Shown: in pieces, positions 30,483-39,694 of the stretch | Layout: the number at the start of each line of letters is the position of its first letter | How positions within the stretch are numbered: position 1 is the stretch's first letter | Origin: Corynebacterium kutscheri | GTDB taxonomy: Bacteria; Actinomycetota; Actinomycetes; Mycobacteriales; Mycobacteriaceae | DNA: 64,000 nucleotides | NCBI RefSeq assembly: GCF_000980835.1 | Contig: NZ_CP011312.1 | Location: forward strand, 1,488,001-1,552,000 | Direction of reading: 5' to 3' | Notes under the pieces: model-generated | Databases searched by the model: none | Told to the model about the DNA's origin: nothing | The model's input: only the letters and a program-made list of their open reading frames with translations | Position numbers and translations under genes: made by a program

Positions 30483-31597
30483 AATTTTCTCCTTACTTCC
30501 GTAATGAGCAGCCCCATAAAATACAAACCGCCAATTATTGCAGTCACAATACCTACCGGCAGGTTATCTACGAGTGTTTGGCTTAATAAGTCTGCAAAAA
30601 GCAGCAATAATGCACCGCATAATCCAGAAACCCATAATGAGGCATCAGACCTCCGGCATATTTTCCTAGCAATATGTGGAGCGAGCAGACCAATAAAAGA
30701 AATTGGGCCAGCAATAATCGTCGCAAAGGCAACCAAGCCTACTGCCAATAGCACTAATAAACCTTGCACAAGATTACGATGCACACCCAAGGTTGTGCTT
30801 AACTCGGATCCCAAAGAAAGTACTTCAAGCGATGGTTGGAGAAATAACGTTGCACCAACAATCAATCCAATACCAATTGCACATGGCAGCACTATCTCCC
30901 AATTTGCCCTAGCTGAAGTGCCCGTTATCGCCTTCATTGCACCAAAAGCAGTATCTGCATCAGCATGCACAATAAGCCACCGGTTAAAAGAACTCAGCAT
31001 AGCGCTAATCGCAATACCGCCAAGAATAAGTTGCAGTCCAGAAAAACCACCACGAGCGGCTAATGCATAAATAACTGCTCCGGTAATCAACCCACCGGTT
31101 AATGAAAAAATTGTTATCCCGGCCAAAGAGTTACCAAACATGATCACTGCTAATAAAATGCCGGTCTGCGCGCCCATAGTAAACCCAATAAGGTCTGGAC
31201 TGGCCAAGGGATTATACGTAATGGTTTGAAAAATACTACCTGCAATTCCAAGAGCAATTCCTACGACTATAGCCGCTACGATTCGAGGAATACGCCACTG
31301 TATTACGATTAATCGGTGACTTGTACTGCCACCACCTAATAAAACATCCACAACTTCCTGGTAAGAAACAGATGCCGCGCCGATACCAATGACCCAAATA
31401 CCAACAGCAATAGTTATCAATGCCATCGTTATCGTGATTTTGGTCGTTCTACGATCTAAAATTATGCTTAATGAACCTCTTTTTAACCAAAGCATATACG
31501 TTGGTGCACGCTCTTTTTCTAATGAAAGTGCTCTATCTTGCACAGCATGCACAGTATTACCAATATCAGTAGTATCTACAGCATCAAACGAGGTCAT
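30479..31597 (-). CDS. Iron-siderophore ABC transporter permease (FepG/FecD type)
   Basis: Membrane subunit of the siderophore importer. The 372-residue protein begins with about 50 hydrophilic residues and then has nine to ten transmembrane segments of the FecCD family, including RLIVIQWRIPRIVAAIVVG, NPLASPDLIGFTMGAQTG, and the coupling region GPISFIGLLAPHIARKICR. It overlaps both flanking genes by 4 bp, indicating translational coupling. The N-terminal extension before the first membrane helix is somewhat longer than usual for the family, and the start could be internal. Confidence 0.93.
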   Translation of the reverse strand: MTSFDAVDTTDIGNTVHAVQDRALSLEKERAPTYMLWLKRGSLSIILDRRTTKITITMALITIAVGIWVIGIGAASVSYQEVVDVLLGGGSTSHRLIVIQWRIPRIVAAIVVGIALGIAGSIFQTITYNPLASPDLIGFTMGAQTGILLAVIMFGNSLAGITIFSLTGGLITGAVIYALAARGGFSGLQLILGGIAISAMLSSFNRWLIVHADADTAFGAMKAITGTSARANWEIVLPCAIGIGLIVGATLFLQPSLEVLSLGSELSTTLGVHRNLVQGLLVLLAVGLVAFATIIAGPISFIGLLAPHIARKICRRSDASLWVSGLCGALLLLFADLLSQTLVDNLPVGIVTAIIGGLYFMGLLITEVRRKL

Positions 31598-32550
31598 TTT
31601 GTCTCCCTCTTCATTGTGATAACTAGATATAAAAGCACTGGCGCGCCAACAAAAGCAGTCAATAGACCCACCTGCATTTCAGCGGGACGGATAATAACTC
31701 TGCCCAAAATATCCGCACTTAATACAAGAATCGGACCCAGTAAGGCGCAGGAAATAATGATCCAACCATAACTTTCCCCCATAAGCACTCGTGCACAATA
31801 AGGGATCATTAATCCAACAAAACTAATCGGCCCGGCAGCCGCAGTTGCAGTAGCACACAATAATGTCAAAGCAATTAAAGCTAACGTGCGAGTTAACACA
31901 ACTCGGGTTCCTAAACTTGCTGCAATATCGTCGCCAAGCGCTAGCGTAGACAATGCTGGAAAAATAAAAGCAATAATTACAGTGCCAATAATTATTGGAA
32001 TGGAAAGTGCAGATAATGAAATATCTACCCGGGTTAATGCGCCTACATCCCAAAAACGAAATGCATCAAAAACATGTGGGTTCATAATAAGAACTGCACC
32101 AATAATGCCACCACTAGTGGTAGAAAAAGCAATTCCAGCTAGTATCAAACGCACCGGTGATGCATCTGTATATCCAAGTGTGCCAATGACATACACCATT
32201 ATGCTGGCACATAATGCACCGATGAAAGCCAAAAACACTTGGCTTGTGATGCTAGTTCCTACTCCCATCAGCATCCCAATGACAATCGCCAGCGATGCAC
32301 CAGAGTTAACACCTAAAAGACCTGGATCAGCGAGTGGATTTCGGGTAATAGCCTGCATAACTGCACCTGCAGTGGCCAACGAAAACCCCACTAGTAGACC
32401 AATAATGGTACGTGTTTTCCTTAGCTCATTAATGATGTAACTATCATGCGAATCATCTGGGTAGCGTAAGTTATGGACAACATCAGCAAAGGAAATATTT
32501 GAAGAACCAAAAATAAAAGAACCAATGATGCACCCACAAAGCACAATCAC
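31594..32550 (-). CDS. Iron-siderophore ABC transporter permease (FepD/FecC type), with doubtful start
   Basis: First gene of the importer operon. The visible 318 residues contain FecCD motifs: LRKTRTIIGLLVGFSLATAG, NPLADPGLLGVNSGAS and GPISFVGLMIPYCARVLMG. The only canonical start in frame near the beginning is GTG at 32550, which cuts into the first membrane helix. The reading frame continues upstream as VLLKRRLLVLGIS, the expected N-terminus, and a strong Shine-Dalgarno GGGAGGG lies at 32589-32595, but no ATG, GTG or TTG is at the right distance in that frame. A start-codon loss is possible. The rest of the gene is intact. Confidence 0.85.
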   Translation of the reverse strand: MIVLCGCIIGSFIFGSSNISFADVVHNLRYPDDSHDSYIINELRKTRTIIGLLVGFSLATAGAVMQAITRNPLADPGLLGVNSGASLAIVIGMLMGVGTSITSQVFLAFIGALCASIMVYVIGTLGYTDASPVRLILAGIAFSTTSGGIIGAVLIMNPHVFDAFRFWDVGALTRVDISLSALSIPIIIGTVIIAFIFPALSTLALGDDIAASLGTRVVLTRTLALIALTLLCATATAAAGPISFVGLMIPYCARVLMGESYGWIIISCALLGPILVLSADILGRVIIRPAEMQVGLLTAFVGAPVLLYLVITMKRETK

Positions 32551-32684
32551 ACTTATTCCAAGAACTAGTAACCGCCTTTTTAGTAATACCCTCCCTGATG
32601 CTTGACTAGTTTTCGCTATTAATGCGACCTTACAATGCGAGAATATCTATAAAACCCATTATCCACTGAAAAATTATAACCATC

Positions 32685-32703
32685 AAAGGGTAGGCTCAAC
32701 TAT
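32685..32703. promoter_or_regulatory. Candidate DtxR operator between the importer and the esterase
   Basis: AAAGGGTAGGCTCAACTAT matches 13 of 19 positions of the DtxR consensus TTAGGTTAGGCTAACCTAA, including the GGCT core. It lies between divergent iron-uptake genes, about 87 bp before the esterase GTG at 32790 and about 90-135 bp before the permease. DtxR is the iron-dependent repressor of corynebacteria, so iron repression of both units is the expected regulation. Aligned by eye. Confidence 0.55.
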
Positions 32704-32789
32704 ATAACTTTCTATTTCTTAGCAATTCCACAGAATATTTATTCTTAGTTGCTACCTGCACAGGAATTTCCGCTCTAAGGACGTACGCA

Positions 32790-34022
32790 GTGACCCAAAA
32801 ACCTGACACTGATATTTCAAACTGGATTCGTAGTATCCAGGAATCAACTTTTACCGCACCGGCACCGCCACGACTTGAAACTGAACAAACGCGCATTATT
32901 GCTACGCAATTACTAGCTCAGCTAAAACCACATACTGGTGGTTTTAAAATTAGTCCTGCACAAGATCACGATTACGAAATATTAACGCTGTTATATCCAT
33001 GCTTTGATGCTAGTGAACACATGGTACTTATTATTTCTTCTCTAACGCATGCGCATAAGTTTGATCTCACTGACTTCATCTTGCCGATAGTAAGTATTGA
33101 GGGCAAAGACTTTCATTGTGCTAGTTATCTTTTTCCCGCAGATCTTTTAGCCACTACCGAAATTTTGCGTATTGATGAATCTGAGTTGGCTCTTAAGCGC
33201 ACCCGTTATGAATGGAAAGAACTCTTTAACCAGGCACTACCATTAGATATTGCTGGATCCTTACCGGAAAAAGTACCAGTATCTAAAACCTCTCAAACTC
33301 GTAGTGTGCTTTCTTTTCGTACGAGATCGCTACTTTGTTTCTCACCTAATACACAACCACTACACCATATGCGCGCGTATTCCGCAGATATTGATGGCGA
33401 AATTGATGCCGCACTTTTTGTACCGGAAACAGTTGATTCACTACTCATTCTTAGTGATGGTGCAACCTATCTAACTGATTATCCGTTACTCGAAGAACTA
33501 CAAAGCGATAAGCTAACTGCTACTACTGCCGTTCTTTTTATTACTCCGACCCAAGAGGAAAAACGCTTTTTGCTCTTGGGAAAAGAAAAAGCACTATCAA
33601 ATTGGTTACTTGATACTGGACTAGCTTGGGTTTCTACTTTTATGTCCATTCCACAGCCAGATCGCTGTATTATCGCCGGTGCTTCTCTTGGTGGGCTTGC
33701 CGCCGCCCAACTACTTCGGGTTGCTGCGCACATAGCTCAAAAAGCAATCATCCAGTCAGCATCTTTTTGGTGGTACGAAACTGATCCGGCAACAGAAGGT
33801 TCTGCACTAGTTCAATGGTCAAAGCATAATCCTGCAGTAAGCCTGGATATTTTCTTGGAAGTAGGTACCTATGAAGGTTATCTATTGCCTTGGAATCGTG
33901 GTTTTAAGAAGCTGTTGATAGAAAAAAATATCGCACATACTTACCGCGAATATAGCGGTGGACATGATTTTGCTTGCTGGCGTGCCGGAATTATCGACGG
34001 ATTACGTTATTTCTTTAGCTAG
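32790..34022 (+). CDS. Fes-like ferric-siderophore esterase
   Basis: Cytoplasmic serine hydrolase that would release iron by cutting a tri-ester catecholate siderophore. The 410-residue protein has a variable N-terminal half and a C-terminal alpha/beta-hydrolase esterase domain with nucleophile elbow GASLGG (the family's G-x-S-x-G-G), a motif DIFLEVGTYEG before the acid, and the catalytic His in YSGGHDFACWRAGI. GTG at 32790 has AAGGA about 8 bp upstream. It is divergent from the importer genes and shares the DtxR-like region. This points to a catecholate (enterobactin- or corynebactin-like) substrate, which is inference. Confidence 0.85.
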   Translation: MTQKPDTDISNWIRSIQESTFTAPAPPRLETEQTRIIATQLLAQLKPHTGGFKISPAQDHDYEILTLLYPCFDASEHMVLIISSLTHAHKFDLTDFILPIVSIEGKDFHCASYLFPADLLATTEILRIDESELALKRTRYEWKELFNQALPLDIAGSLPEKVPVSKTSQTRSVLSFRTRSLLCFSPNTQPLHHMRAYSADIDGEIDAALFVPETVDSLLILSDGATYLTDYPLLEELQSDKLTATTAVLFITPTQEEKRFLLLGKEKALSNWLLDTGLAWVSTFMSIPQPDRCIIAGASLGGLAAAQLLRVAAHIAQKAIIQSASFWWYETDPATEGSALVQWSKHNPAVSLDIFLEVGTYEGYLLPWNRGFKKLLIEKNIAHTYREYSGGHDFACWRAGIIDGLRYFFS

Positions 34023-34070
34023 TTGCTACCAAAAGTTTTATTGTGTCCTATTCTATTGGGCTAGACATAC

Positions 34071-34109
34071 AAATAAGCCCACAACTGTAATGGTTGTGGG
34101 CTTATTTTT
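34071..34109. terminator. Bidirectional terminator between the esterase gene and qcrB
   Basis: Perfect 15-bp inverted repeat AAATAAGCCCACAAC (34071-34085) / GTTGTGGGCTTATTT (34093-34107), loop 7 nt, with T-rich ends on both strands. It serves the converging esterase and qcrB genes and forms the right boundary of the iron block. Confidence 0.92.
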
Positions 34110-34134
34110 AAGCACAATACGAGATTGTAAGGTT

Positions 34135-35760
34135 TTAGTGAAGACCCTGCTTTTCATCGTTTTCACGATTAGTGCGGTTGAGATTTTCTAGCATCTCAGC
34201 CTCTTCTACATGGTTCTCGTGCTCAATCTGAGCTGCCTTAGCAGCGATATCTGGATCATCTGGTTTGAGGAAACCGCCACGACCAGGATGACCAGCAAAA
34301 CCTAGTTGGTTCATCTGCTTAGGTACTGCTGCTCCTTGATAACGTAGTGGAATTGGATGTCCTTCTTCATCAACTGGACCTAGTGGTTGGTGCATTTCAA
34401 TAAAGGCACCATTTGGCATCATCTTAATAACACCAGTCTCGATACCATGCTCTAGAACCTCACGGTCAGAGCGCTGTAGACCAAGGCAAATGCGGTAAGT
34501 AACAAAGTATGCCAGTGGTGGCAAGATGATTAAACCAATACGGCCAACCCAGGTCATTGCATTCAGCGATACCTGGAAGTGGTAAGCAAAAATGTCATTA
34601 CCACCAGATAGTGTGATCAAGAAGAAGAACACAATGCCCATAACACCCAATGAGGTACGCACTGGTACATCGCGAGGACGCTGCAATAAGTTATGGTGTG
34701 CATCATCGCCAGTAATCTTCTTTTCGATGAATGGATACGCAACCAGTAATACCACCATAATCATGGCGACGACTACCACCCAGAATGCACCAGGGATGGT
34801 GTAGTGCCCGAGATAAAGTTCCCAGGCTGGCATGACACGAGCCAGACCATCAGTCCAGAGCATATAAATGTCTGGCTGAGATCCTGCTGAAACCTGTGCT
34901 GGGTTATATGGACCAAGACTCCAAATTGCATTAATAGTGGTTAGGCCAGCCATCAAAGCTAGAACGCCTGCGGTGACCAAGCCAAATGCAGCTGCTTTAA
35001 GACCAAATAGTGGCAAGATACGTACGCCAACAACGTTGTTTTCGGTACGACCTGCACCTGGGAACTGGGTATGCTTCTGGTACCAAACCAGTGCCAGGTG
35101 GGCAGCAATCAACGCAAGAATAATGCCAGGAAGAATCAGAACGTGAGCGATATAGAAGCGATCAAGCATGATCTCAGATGGGAAGTCGCCACCGAACATC
35201 AACCAATGAATCCAGGTTCCAATCAATGGAATAGCCAAGATAATGGCGGACATAATGCGTAGACCAACACCAGAAAGCAGATCGTCTGGCAGGGAGTAGC
35301 CCATAAATCCTTCAGCCATGCCCAAGAATAAGAGGAAGCAACCAATAATCCAGTTCGCTTCGCGTGGCCGTCTAAAAGCGCCGGTGAAGAAAATACGCAG
35401 CATGTGCACGGTCATCGAAACCATGAACATAAGTGCGGCCCAGTGGTGCATCTGGCGGATAAACAAACCACCACGTACTTCGAAAGAAAGGTTCAATGCT
35501 GTCTCATAAGCGCGAGACATCTCGACACCATTAAGCGGTAAATAATCACCGTCATAAATAACTTTGGTAATCGATGGATCGAAGAACAAGGTTAAGTACA
35601 CGCCGGTCAATAGCAAGATAATAAAGCTATACAGCGAGATCTCACCGAGCATGAATGACCAGTGCGTCGGGAAAACCTTGTTGATCTGGCGACGGATACC
35701 GCTCGCTGCGGTGTAACGGGAATCAATGTTGTCCCCGATATGTGCTAATTTGGTGCTCAT
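34135..35760 (-). CDS. qcrB: Cytochrome bc1 complex cytochrome b subunit QcrB
   Basis: Menaquinol-oxidising membrane subunit of the actinobacterial bcc complex, which forms a supercomplex with the aa3 oxidase. The 541-residue protein has haem-ligating His residues in membrane helices ([21 protein letters not shown]; and [25 protein letters not shown] region, located in the middle third), and a C-terminal cytoplasmic extension of over 100 residues rich in charged residues, typical of the actinobacterial form. Its ATG overlaps the qcrA stop at 35760 by one base. QcrB is the target of bc1 inhibitors in mycobacteria. Confidence 0.97.
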   Translation of the reverse strand: MSTKLAHIGDNIDSRYTAASGIRRQINKVFPTHWSFMLGEISLYSFIILLLTGVYLTLFFDPSITKVIYDGDYLPLNGVEMSRAYETALNLSFEVRGGLFIRQMHHWAALMFMVSMTVHMLRIFFTGAFRRPREANWIIGCFLLFLGMAEGFMGYSLPDDLLSGVGLRIMSAIILAIPLIGTWIHWLMFGGDFPSEIMLDRFYIAHVLILPGIILALIAAHLALVWYQKHTQFPGAGRTENNVVGVRILPLFGLKAAAFGLVTAGVLALMAGLTTINAIWSLGPYNPAQVSAGSQPDIYMLWTDGLARVMPAWELYLGHYTIPGAFWVVVVAMIMVVLLVAYPFIEKKITGDDAHHNLLQRPRDVPVRTSLGVMGIVFFFLITLSGGNDIFAYHFQVSLNAMTWVGRIGLIILPPLAYFVTYRICLGLQRSDREVLEHGIETGVIKMMPNGAFIEMHQPLGPVDEEGHPIPLRYQGAAVPKQMNQLGFAGHPGRGGFLKPDDPDIAAKAAQIEHENHVEEAEMLENLNRTNRENDEKQGLH

Positions 35761-36980
35761 TATGACTGACGCTCCCAGAATGCCGGGCCGACTGGCTCAA
35801 TAAAATCGCCTGCGGCTATGAGGTAACCCTCTTCGTCAACGGTGATCGGCAGCTGTGGCAGTGCACGAGCGGCAGGACCGAATACTGGCTTACCGTAGTG
35901 CAATGCATCGAACTGCGATTGGTGGCACGGGCACAGGATGCGGTTGGTTTGTGTCTCATAAAGCGAGGTTGGGCAACCGATGTGCGTGCAGATCTTGGAA
36001 TAGGCATAGTAGTTGCCGTAGTGGAATGACTCCTGACCTTCCCGCTCGATAACTCGTTCAGCGTCTTCAGAACGCAAGCGAATCAACATCACAGCGTTAC
36101 GTGGGCCATGGATGGAGTGCATCTGCTCGGTATATACATCCGCAGTGGCATTGTATAGATCGCCATCATTGACCAAGTCAGCTGGCAATGGGAAAACAGT
36201 TTCCATTGCTGCGGCGGCCAAGTCTTCTGGACGCATACGTACTAAGCGGGTAAGCCCTTGGGTGGTGTAGTGCGAACCGGATTCGCCGGTATGTTCTTCA
36301 GCGATAACACCAGTGTCACGACCAAGATAAAGTTTCACGCCTTTACGATCGCTTAACGACCAACCGGAAGTCCATAAGGTTCCATCACCTTGGATCCCAA
36401 GTGGACCAGATTTCCATGGATTTTTAACCATGCCGCCTAGTGGCAAAACAATAGATAATCCGGCAAGAACACCGCCAGCGCCAAGCAGTCCTTGAAGAAC
36501 TTTACGACGTCCCAACGTCGAGGTTTCCCAGGAATCATTAAGTAGCGCAACTAAGGTACGGCGATCAACTTCTTCAGAAGGTCCATCATGACGACGCTGA
36601 ACAGCAATTTCTTCTGGCATGATGGTCTTGATATACAGCACTACTGCTGCACCCAGCGCCAAAATTGCTAGACCAGATGTTAGACCCAATAGTGGCGTGT
36701 ACAGGGTGTAAAGCCATAGGCCTTCATCACCTAGAGCGCGGTAATTCCAAGGCCAGAACAAATAGACACCGACAAATCCAAGACCAGCAAGTATTGCTAT
36801 AGCCAACCACACGCTAACTGTGGTTACAGCACGCTTCTCGGCTGGGTCGTTGTCAATTGGAAAACGTTGTTTGCGGTAGGCAACGGTAACGTCGTCAAGC
36901 TCGGTGCCCAGACGAGCCAAGTCGTCATTAGACATGGAGTTTAACTCTTTGTCTGAGATCTTCTTTTTATTGTTACTCAT
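35760..36980 (-). CDS. qcrA: Cytochrome bc1 complex Rieske iron-sulfur subunit QcrA
   Basis: Rieske [2Fe-2S] protein that passes electrons from menaquinol to the dihaem cytochrome c1. The 406-residue form has three membrane segments in the N-terminal half, an actinobacterial feature, and the cluster-binding motifs CTHIGC and CPCHQSQFD in the C-terminal domain with the following [14 protein letters not shown] place the start at ATG 36980 (MSNNKKK), which overlaps the qcrC stop in an ATGA; the longer frame to 37037 lies inside qcrC. Confidence 0.96.
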   Translation of the reverse strand: MSNNKKKISDKELNSMSNDDLARLGTELDDVTVAYRKQRFPIDNDPAEKRAVTTVSVWLAIAILAGLGFVGVYLFWPWNYRALGDEGLWLYTLYTPLLGLTSGLAILALGAAVVLYIKTIMPEEIAVQRRHDGPSEEVDRRTLVALLNDSWETSTLGRRKVLQGLLGAGGVLAGLSIVLPLGGMVKNPWKSGPLGIQGDGTLWTSGWSLSDRKGVKLYLGRDTGVIAEEHTGESGSHYTTQGLTRLVRMRPEDLAAAAMETVFPLPADLVNDGDLYNATADVYTEQMHSIHGPRNAVMLIRLRSEDAERVIEREGQESFHYGNYYAYSKICTHIGCPTSLYETQTNRILCPCHQSQFDALHYGKPVFGPAARALPQLPITVDEEGYLIAAGDFIEPVGPAFWERQS

Positions 36981-37876
36981 GAACGCGATCCAATCCACAG
37001 TGCAGCAGCCATAACTACTACGATGCCAACCATCCACATAAACATGCCTTCAGATACTGGGCCTAGACCATAAAGGCTCCATCCAGAAGGTGATGGTGTT
37101 TCTTTTGCAGACTTAATGAAGGCAATAATGTCTTTCTTTTCGTCGGCAGTCAGCTGACGATCAGAGAACTTTGGCATATTCTGCGGGCCAGTCAGCATGG
37201 CCTGGTAAATTTCTTGCTCATTTGCCGGATCCAAGATAGGCGCATACTTACCAGAAGAAAGTGCACCACCACGGCCGGTAAAGTTATGGCAGGAAGCACA
37301 ATTCAGGCGGAACAAATCGGAGCCGCGAGCGACATCGGCTGCCTGAATTTGTCCGTTATAGTGTTCACCACGAAGTTCTTCCATAGCAATGGAACCATCT
37401 TCGTTATACACAATGCTTGGGCCACCACCATTAGCATTTACATATGCTGCCAAAGCGAGAGTTTGCGCTTCGGAATATCGTGGGGTTTTACGTGCTGCCT
37501 GTGCTTCATTGCGCAGCATTGGCATACGTCCAGAATGAACTTGGAAGTACACTGCACCGGAACCGACGCCAATCAAAGAGGGACCACGGTCTGGTACACC
37601 TTGCAAGTTAGCGCCATGACACGTAATGCAGGCAACATCATAAAGATCCTTGCCTTCTTGAATCAAAGCCTGCTCATCTTGCTGAGCAACAGCAACTTGT
37701 GCTTCTGGGGTCACAGCGTTGACGAGGATGCCAGCGCCGGTTAGTCCGACTGCAAGTGCCATCGCACTGGCAAAGCTGCGGCGAGCTTTGCGGCTAGCCT
37801 TAACCTTCTTTGCCTTTTTAGCCGAAGCAGTTACCTCAGTAACCTTTTCGGTGTTATGTGGGTTGGTATCCATCAT
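36977..37876 (-). CDS. qcrC: Dihaem cytochrome c1 subunit QcrC
   Basis: Cytochrome c subunit that carries electrons from the Rieske protein to CtaC. The 299-residue protein has an N-terminal Lys-rich tail and membrane helix (about residues 37-60), two haem c attachment motifs CITCH and CASCH, and a C-terminal membrane helix ([19 protein letters not shown]). Two CXXCH motifs are the hallmark of actinobacterial cytochrome cc, which replaces a separate soluble cytochrome c. It follows ctaE by about 87 bp and overlaps qcrA by 4 bp. Confidence 0.97.
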   Translation of the reverse strand: MMDTNPHNTEKVTEVTASAKKAKKVKASRKARRSFASAMALAVGLTGAGILVNAVTPEAQVAVAQQDEQALIQEGKDLYDVACITCHGANLQGVPDRGPSLIGVGSGAVYFQVHSGRMPMLRNEAQAARKTPRYSEAQTLALAAYVNANGGGPSIVYNEDGSIAMEELRGEHYNGQIQAADVARGSDLFRLNCASCHNFTGRGGALSSGKYAPILDPANEQEIYQAMLTGPQNMPKFSDRQLTADEKKDIIAFIKSAKETPSPSGWSLYGLGPVSEGMFMWMVGIVVVMAAALWIGSRS

Positions 37877-37963
37877 TTCCCTTATATCTCGTTGCGGAAA
37901 GTGAGGGGTGTAAGGAAACTACGCATTACGGGTGAGCCGTCAATGCCGATAGCCCGTACAGCC

Positions 37964-38581
37964 TTATTGAATGAAGTAAACGGTGATAAACAAGCCGATC
38001 CAGACGACATCCACGAAGTGCCAGTAATACGACACCACCATGGCGGCAGTTGCCTGAGCCGGAGTGAATTTTGCCTTCGCAACACGAAGCAGCACCACTA
38101 CGAAAGCCAGCACACCTGCAAGTACGTGCGCCGCGTGGAAACCAGTAGTAATAAAGAATACCGATCCGTAGACACTGCTTTGAATGGTCAAGCCATGAAC
38201 TACTAAGTGGTAGTACTCGTACGCCTGGCCAACAAGGAAGACAGCACCCATCACAATGGTTAAACCAAACCACTTACGCAGGCCAAAGACATCACCACGC
38301 TCTGCCGCAAACACGCCCATTTGAGCTGTAAACGAGGAAGAGACCAGGATGACGGTAATCACCAATGCATAAGGAACATTAAGGTGATGAGTTCCTTCTT
38401 GCCATGATCCATTTCCAACGCCATTTGCTCGCGAGGTGAAATACATCGCGAACAGACCTGCGAAAAACATCAATTCCTGAGACAGGAACACAACAGTGCC
38501 GACACTGACCATGTTGGGACGGTTCAGTGCCGCAACACGTTGTGGTGCTGCCTTTTCTGTATTTCCAATTGCGCTCGTCAC
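37964..38581 (-). CDS. ctaE: Cytochrome c oxidase subunit III CtaE
   Basis: Membrane subunit III of the aa3-type terminal oxidase. The 205-residue protein has five transmembrane segments and conserved positions such as [21 protein letters not shown] (TM1 region) and the terminal [20 protein letters not shown] at 38581 is the start used. It is the first gene of ctaE-qcrCAB, an arrangement that ties oxidase and bc1 expression together; ctaC and ctaF lie just upstream in a separate unit and ctaD is elsewhere. A GlxR-like site lies about 270 bp upstream. Confidence 0.96.
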   Translation of the reverse strand: MTSAIGNTEKAAPQRVAALNRPNMVSVGTVVFLSQELMFFAGLFAMYFTSRANGVGNGSWQEGTHHLNVPYALVITVILVSSSFTAQMGVFAAERGDVFGLRKWFGLTIVMGAVFLVGQAYEYYHLVVHGLTIQSSVYGSVFFITTGFHAAHVLAGVLAFVVVLLRVAKAKFTPAQATAAMVVSYYWHFVDVVWIGLFITVYFIQ

Positions 38582-38851
38582 AGTAACAAGTATGGTAGTT
38601 CCTCAAGCTCAAGTCACTTTCTTGCCCCCGGCTTACTAAGCGTCAGGTGTCAAACTTTCGGTTGATCTTGGGTTTTCTAAAAAAAATCAAAAATTTCCAT
38701 AATCGACTGGAACTTTTTTACCCTACTTTACGACGCGCCATTTATGCAGGTCATAGCATAAGCAAAAGTTAAACTCGGCAGAGGTATAAAAAACTGCCTT
38801 TAAAGCTCATTACAAAAATAAAAAGATCATCACCGCACGCCAAATCACTGG

Positions 38852-38867
38852 TGAGATTTATTTCACA
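38852..38867. promoter_or_regulatory. Candidate GlxR (CRP-type) operator upstream of ctaE-qcrCAB
   Basis: TGAGATTTATTTCACA matches the GlxR/CRP consensus TGTGA-N6-TCACA with one mismatch. In C. glutamicum the cAMP-dependent regulator GlxR controls the respiratory genes including this operon, which supports the assignment. It is about 270 bp upstream of the ctaE start, so a transcript start within that interval is required. Confidence 0.55.
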
Positions 38868-39150
38868 ATATGTCATTAGATGCATGACCAACTTTACAAC
38901 TTTAGTATGCCCCTTGATAACCTGCACTTTTATCTCATTCAGGATCATTGACGTCTAAAGTTTCACCATCTTTTAAAAAATTTTTAAATCTTCCGGGAAC
39001 TTTCTAACAGCTTTTAACGACTCTGCAATTTCCAGCACCAAAACCACCACTTATCCCCTTGCACTACCCCCCCCCGTTAAACTGCCCGTTAACAAATGAT
39101 ATTTTTGTTACCTGTCTCTTGACTGTATTCAATTTTTCTTTCGAAAATAC

Positions 39151-39183
39151 AAAAAGGCTTCTACACATTCGTATAGAAGCCTT
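39151..39183 (-). terminator. Rho-independent terminator of ctaCF
   Basis: Inverted repeat AAGGCTTCTA (39154-39163) / TAGAAGCCTT (39174-39183), followed on the minus strand by a T-run (A-run 39151-39155). It lies 35 bp after the ctaF stop and ends the ctaC-ctaF unit. Confidence 0.9.
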
Positions 39184-39218
39184 AAGGCATTCACGTCACC
39201 GTGAAAAGATAAAGAGAA

Positions 39219-39671
39219 TTAGTGCTTTTCCTTTGGAAGTCCATATTGAAGGTTAAGCATAGTGGTAGTCCAAATAAGCAGAACTGCACCCACTGCAATC
39301 AGCCAATAATGCAAGAAGATAATTCCGAATCCAAGAACCGCGATGGAACCGGCCATTGCAGCTGGCCAAATAGAACTTGGACTAAAAAATCCTAGTGTTC
39401 CTGCACCATCTTGGATTTCTGCTTCCTCCCAATCCTCAGGAAGAATATCAATACGCTTTTCGGTAAATTGCAGGTAGCCGCCCAGCATCAAAGTAAGCAC
39501 AGTTGCCAGTATCAAAGACACACCGCCAGCCCACTCAAAATTAAAGCTGCCGCCATCTGGGGCAAAAAGATTTCCCGCATCTTGAACATACATGGTGGCA
39601 AAGAAATACATTGCCGAAACCAAGGCGAGGAAGACCGCCATGGAATACATGATCTTAGAAGTTGCATTCAT
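39219..39671 (-). CDS. ctaF: Cytochrome c oxidase subunit IV CtaF
   Basis: Small actinobacterial subunit of the aa3 oxidase. The 150-residue protein has four hydrophobic segments, two near the N-terminus ([19 protein letters not shown] and [19 protein letters not shown]) and two near the C-terminus, separated by a polar loop with [12 protein letters not shown]. This pattern and its position 23 bp after ctaC are characteristic. It is cotranscribed with ctaC and followed by a strong terminator. Confidence 0.94.
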   Translation of the reverse strand: MNATSKIMYSMAVFLALVSAMYFFATMYVQDAGNLFAPDGGSFNFEWAGGVSLILATVLTLMLGGYLQFTEKRIDILPEDWEEAEIQDGAGTLGFFSPSSIWPAAMAGSIAVLGFGIIFLHYWLIAVGAVLLIWTTTMLNLQYGLPKEKH

Positions 39672-39694
39672 TATGATCTAATCCTTCCTCAGCG

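Larger units (their letters stand above)
38582..39218. other. Intergenic region between ctaE and ctaF
   Basis: This 637-bp AT-rich region carries the promoter region of ctaE-qcrCAB at its left and the ctaF terminator at its right. It includes the GlxR-like site at 38852 and a run of nine C at 39067-39075. The short ORF at 39059 overlaps the C-run and the terminator and has no coding character. No RNA gene was recognised. Confidence 0.5.

Noticed and set aside
39067..39075. Run of nine C as a phase-variable tract
   Set aside because: It lies downstream of ctaF beyond its terminator and inside no gene or clear promoter, so slippage would have no obvious effect.
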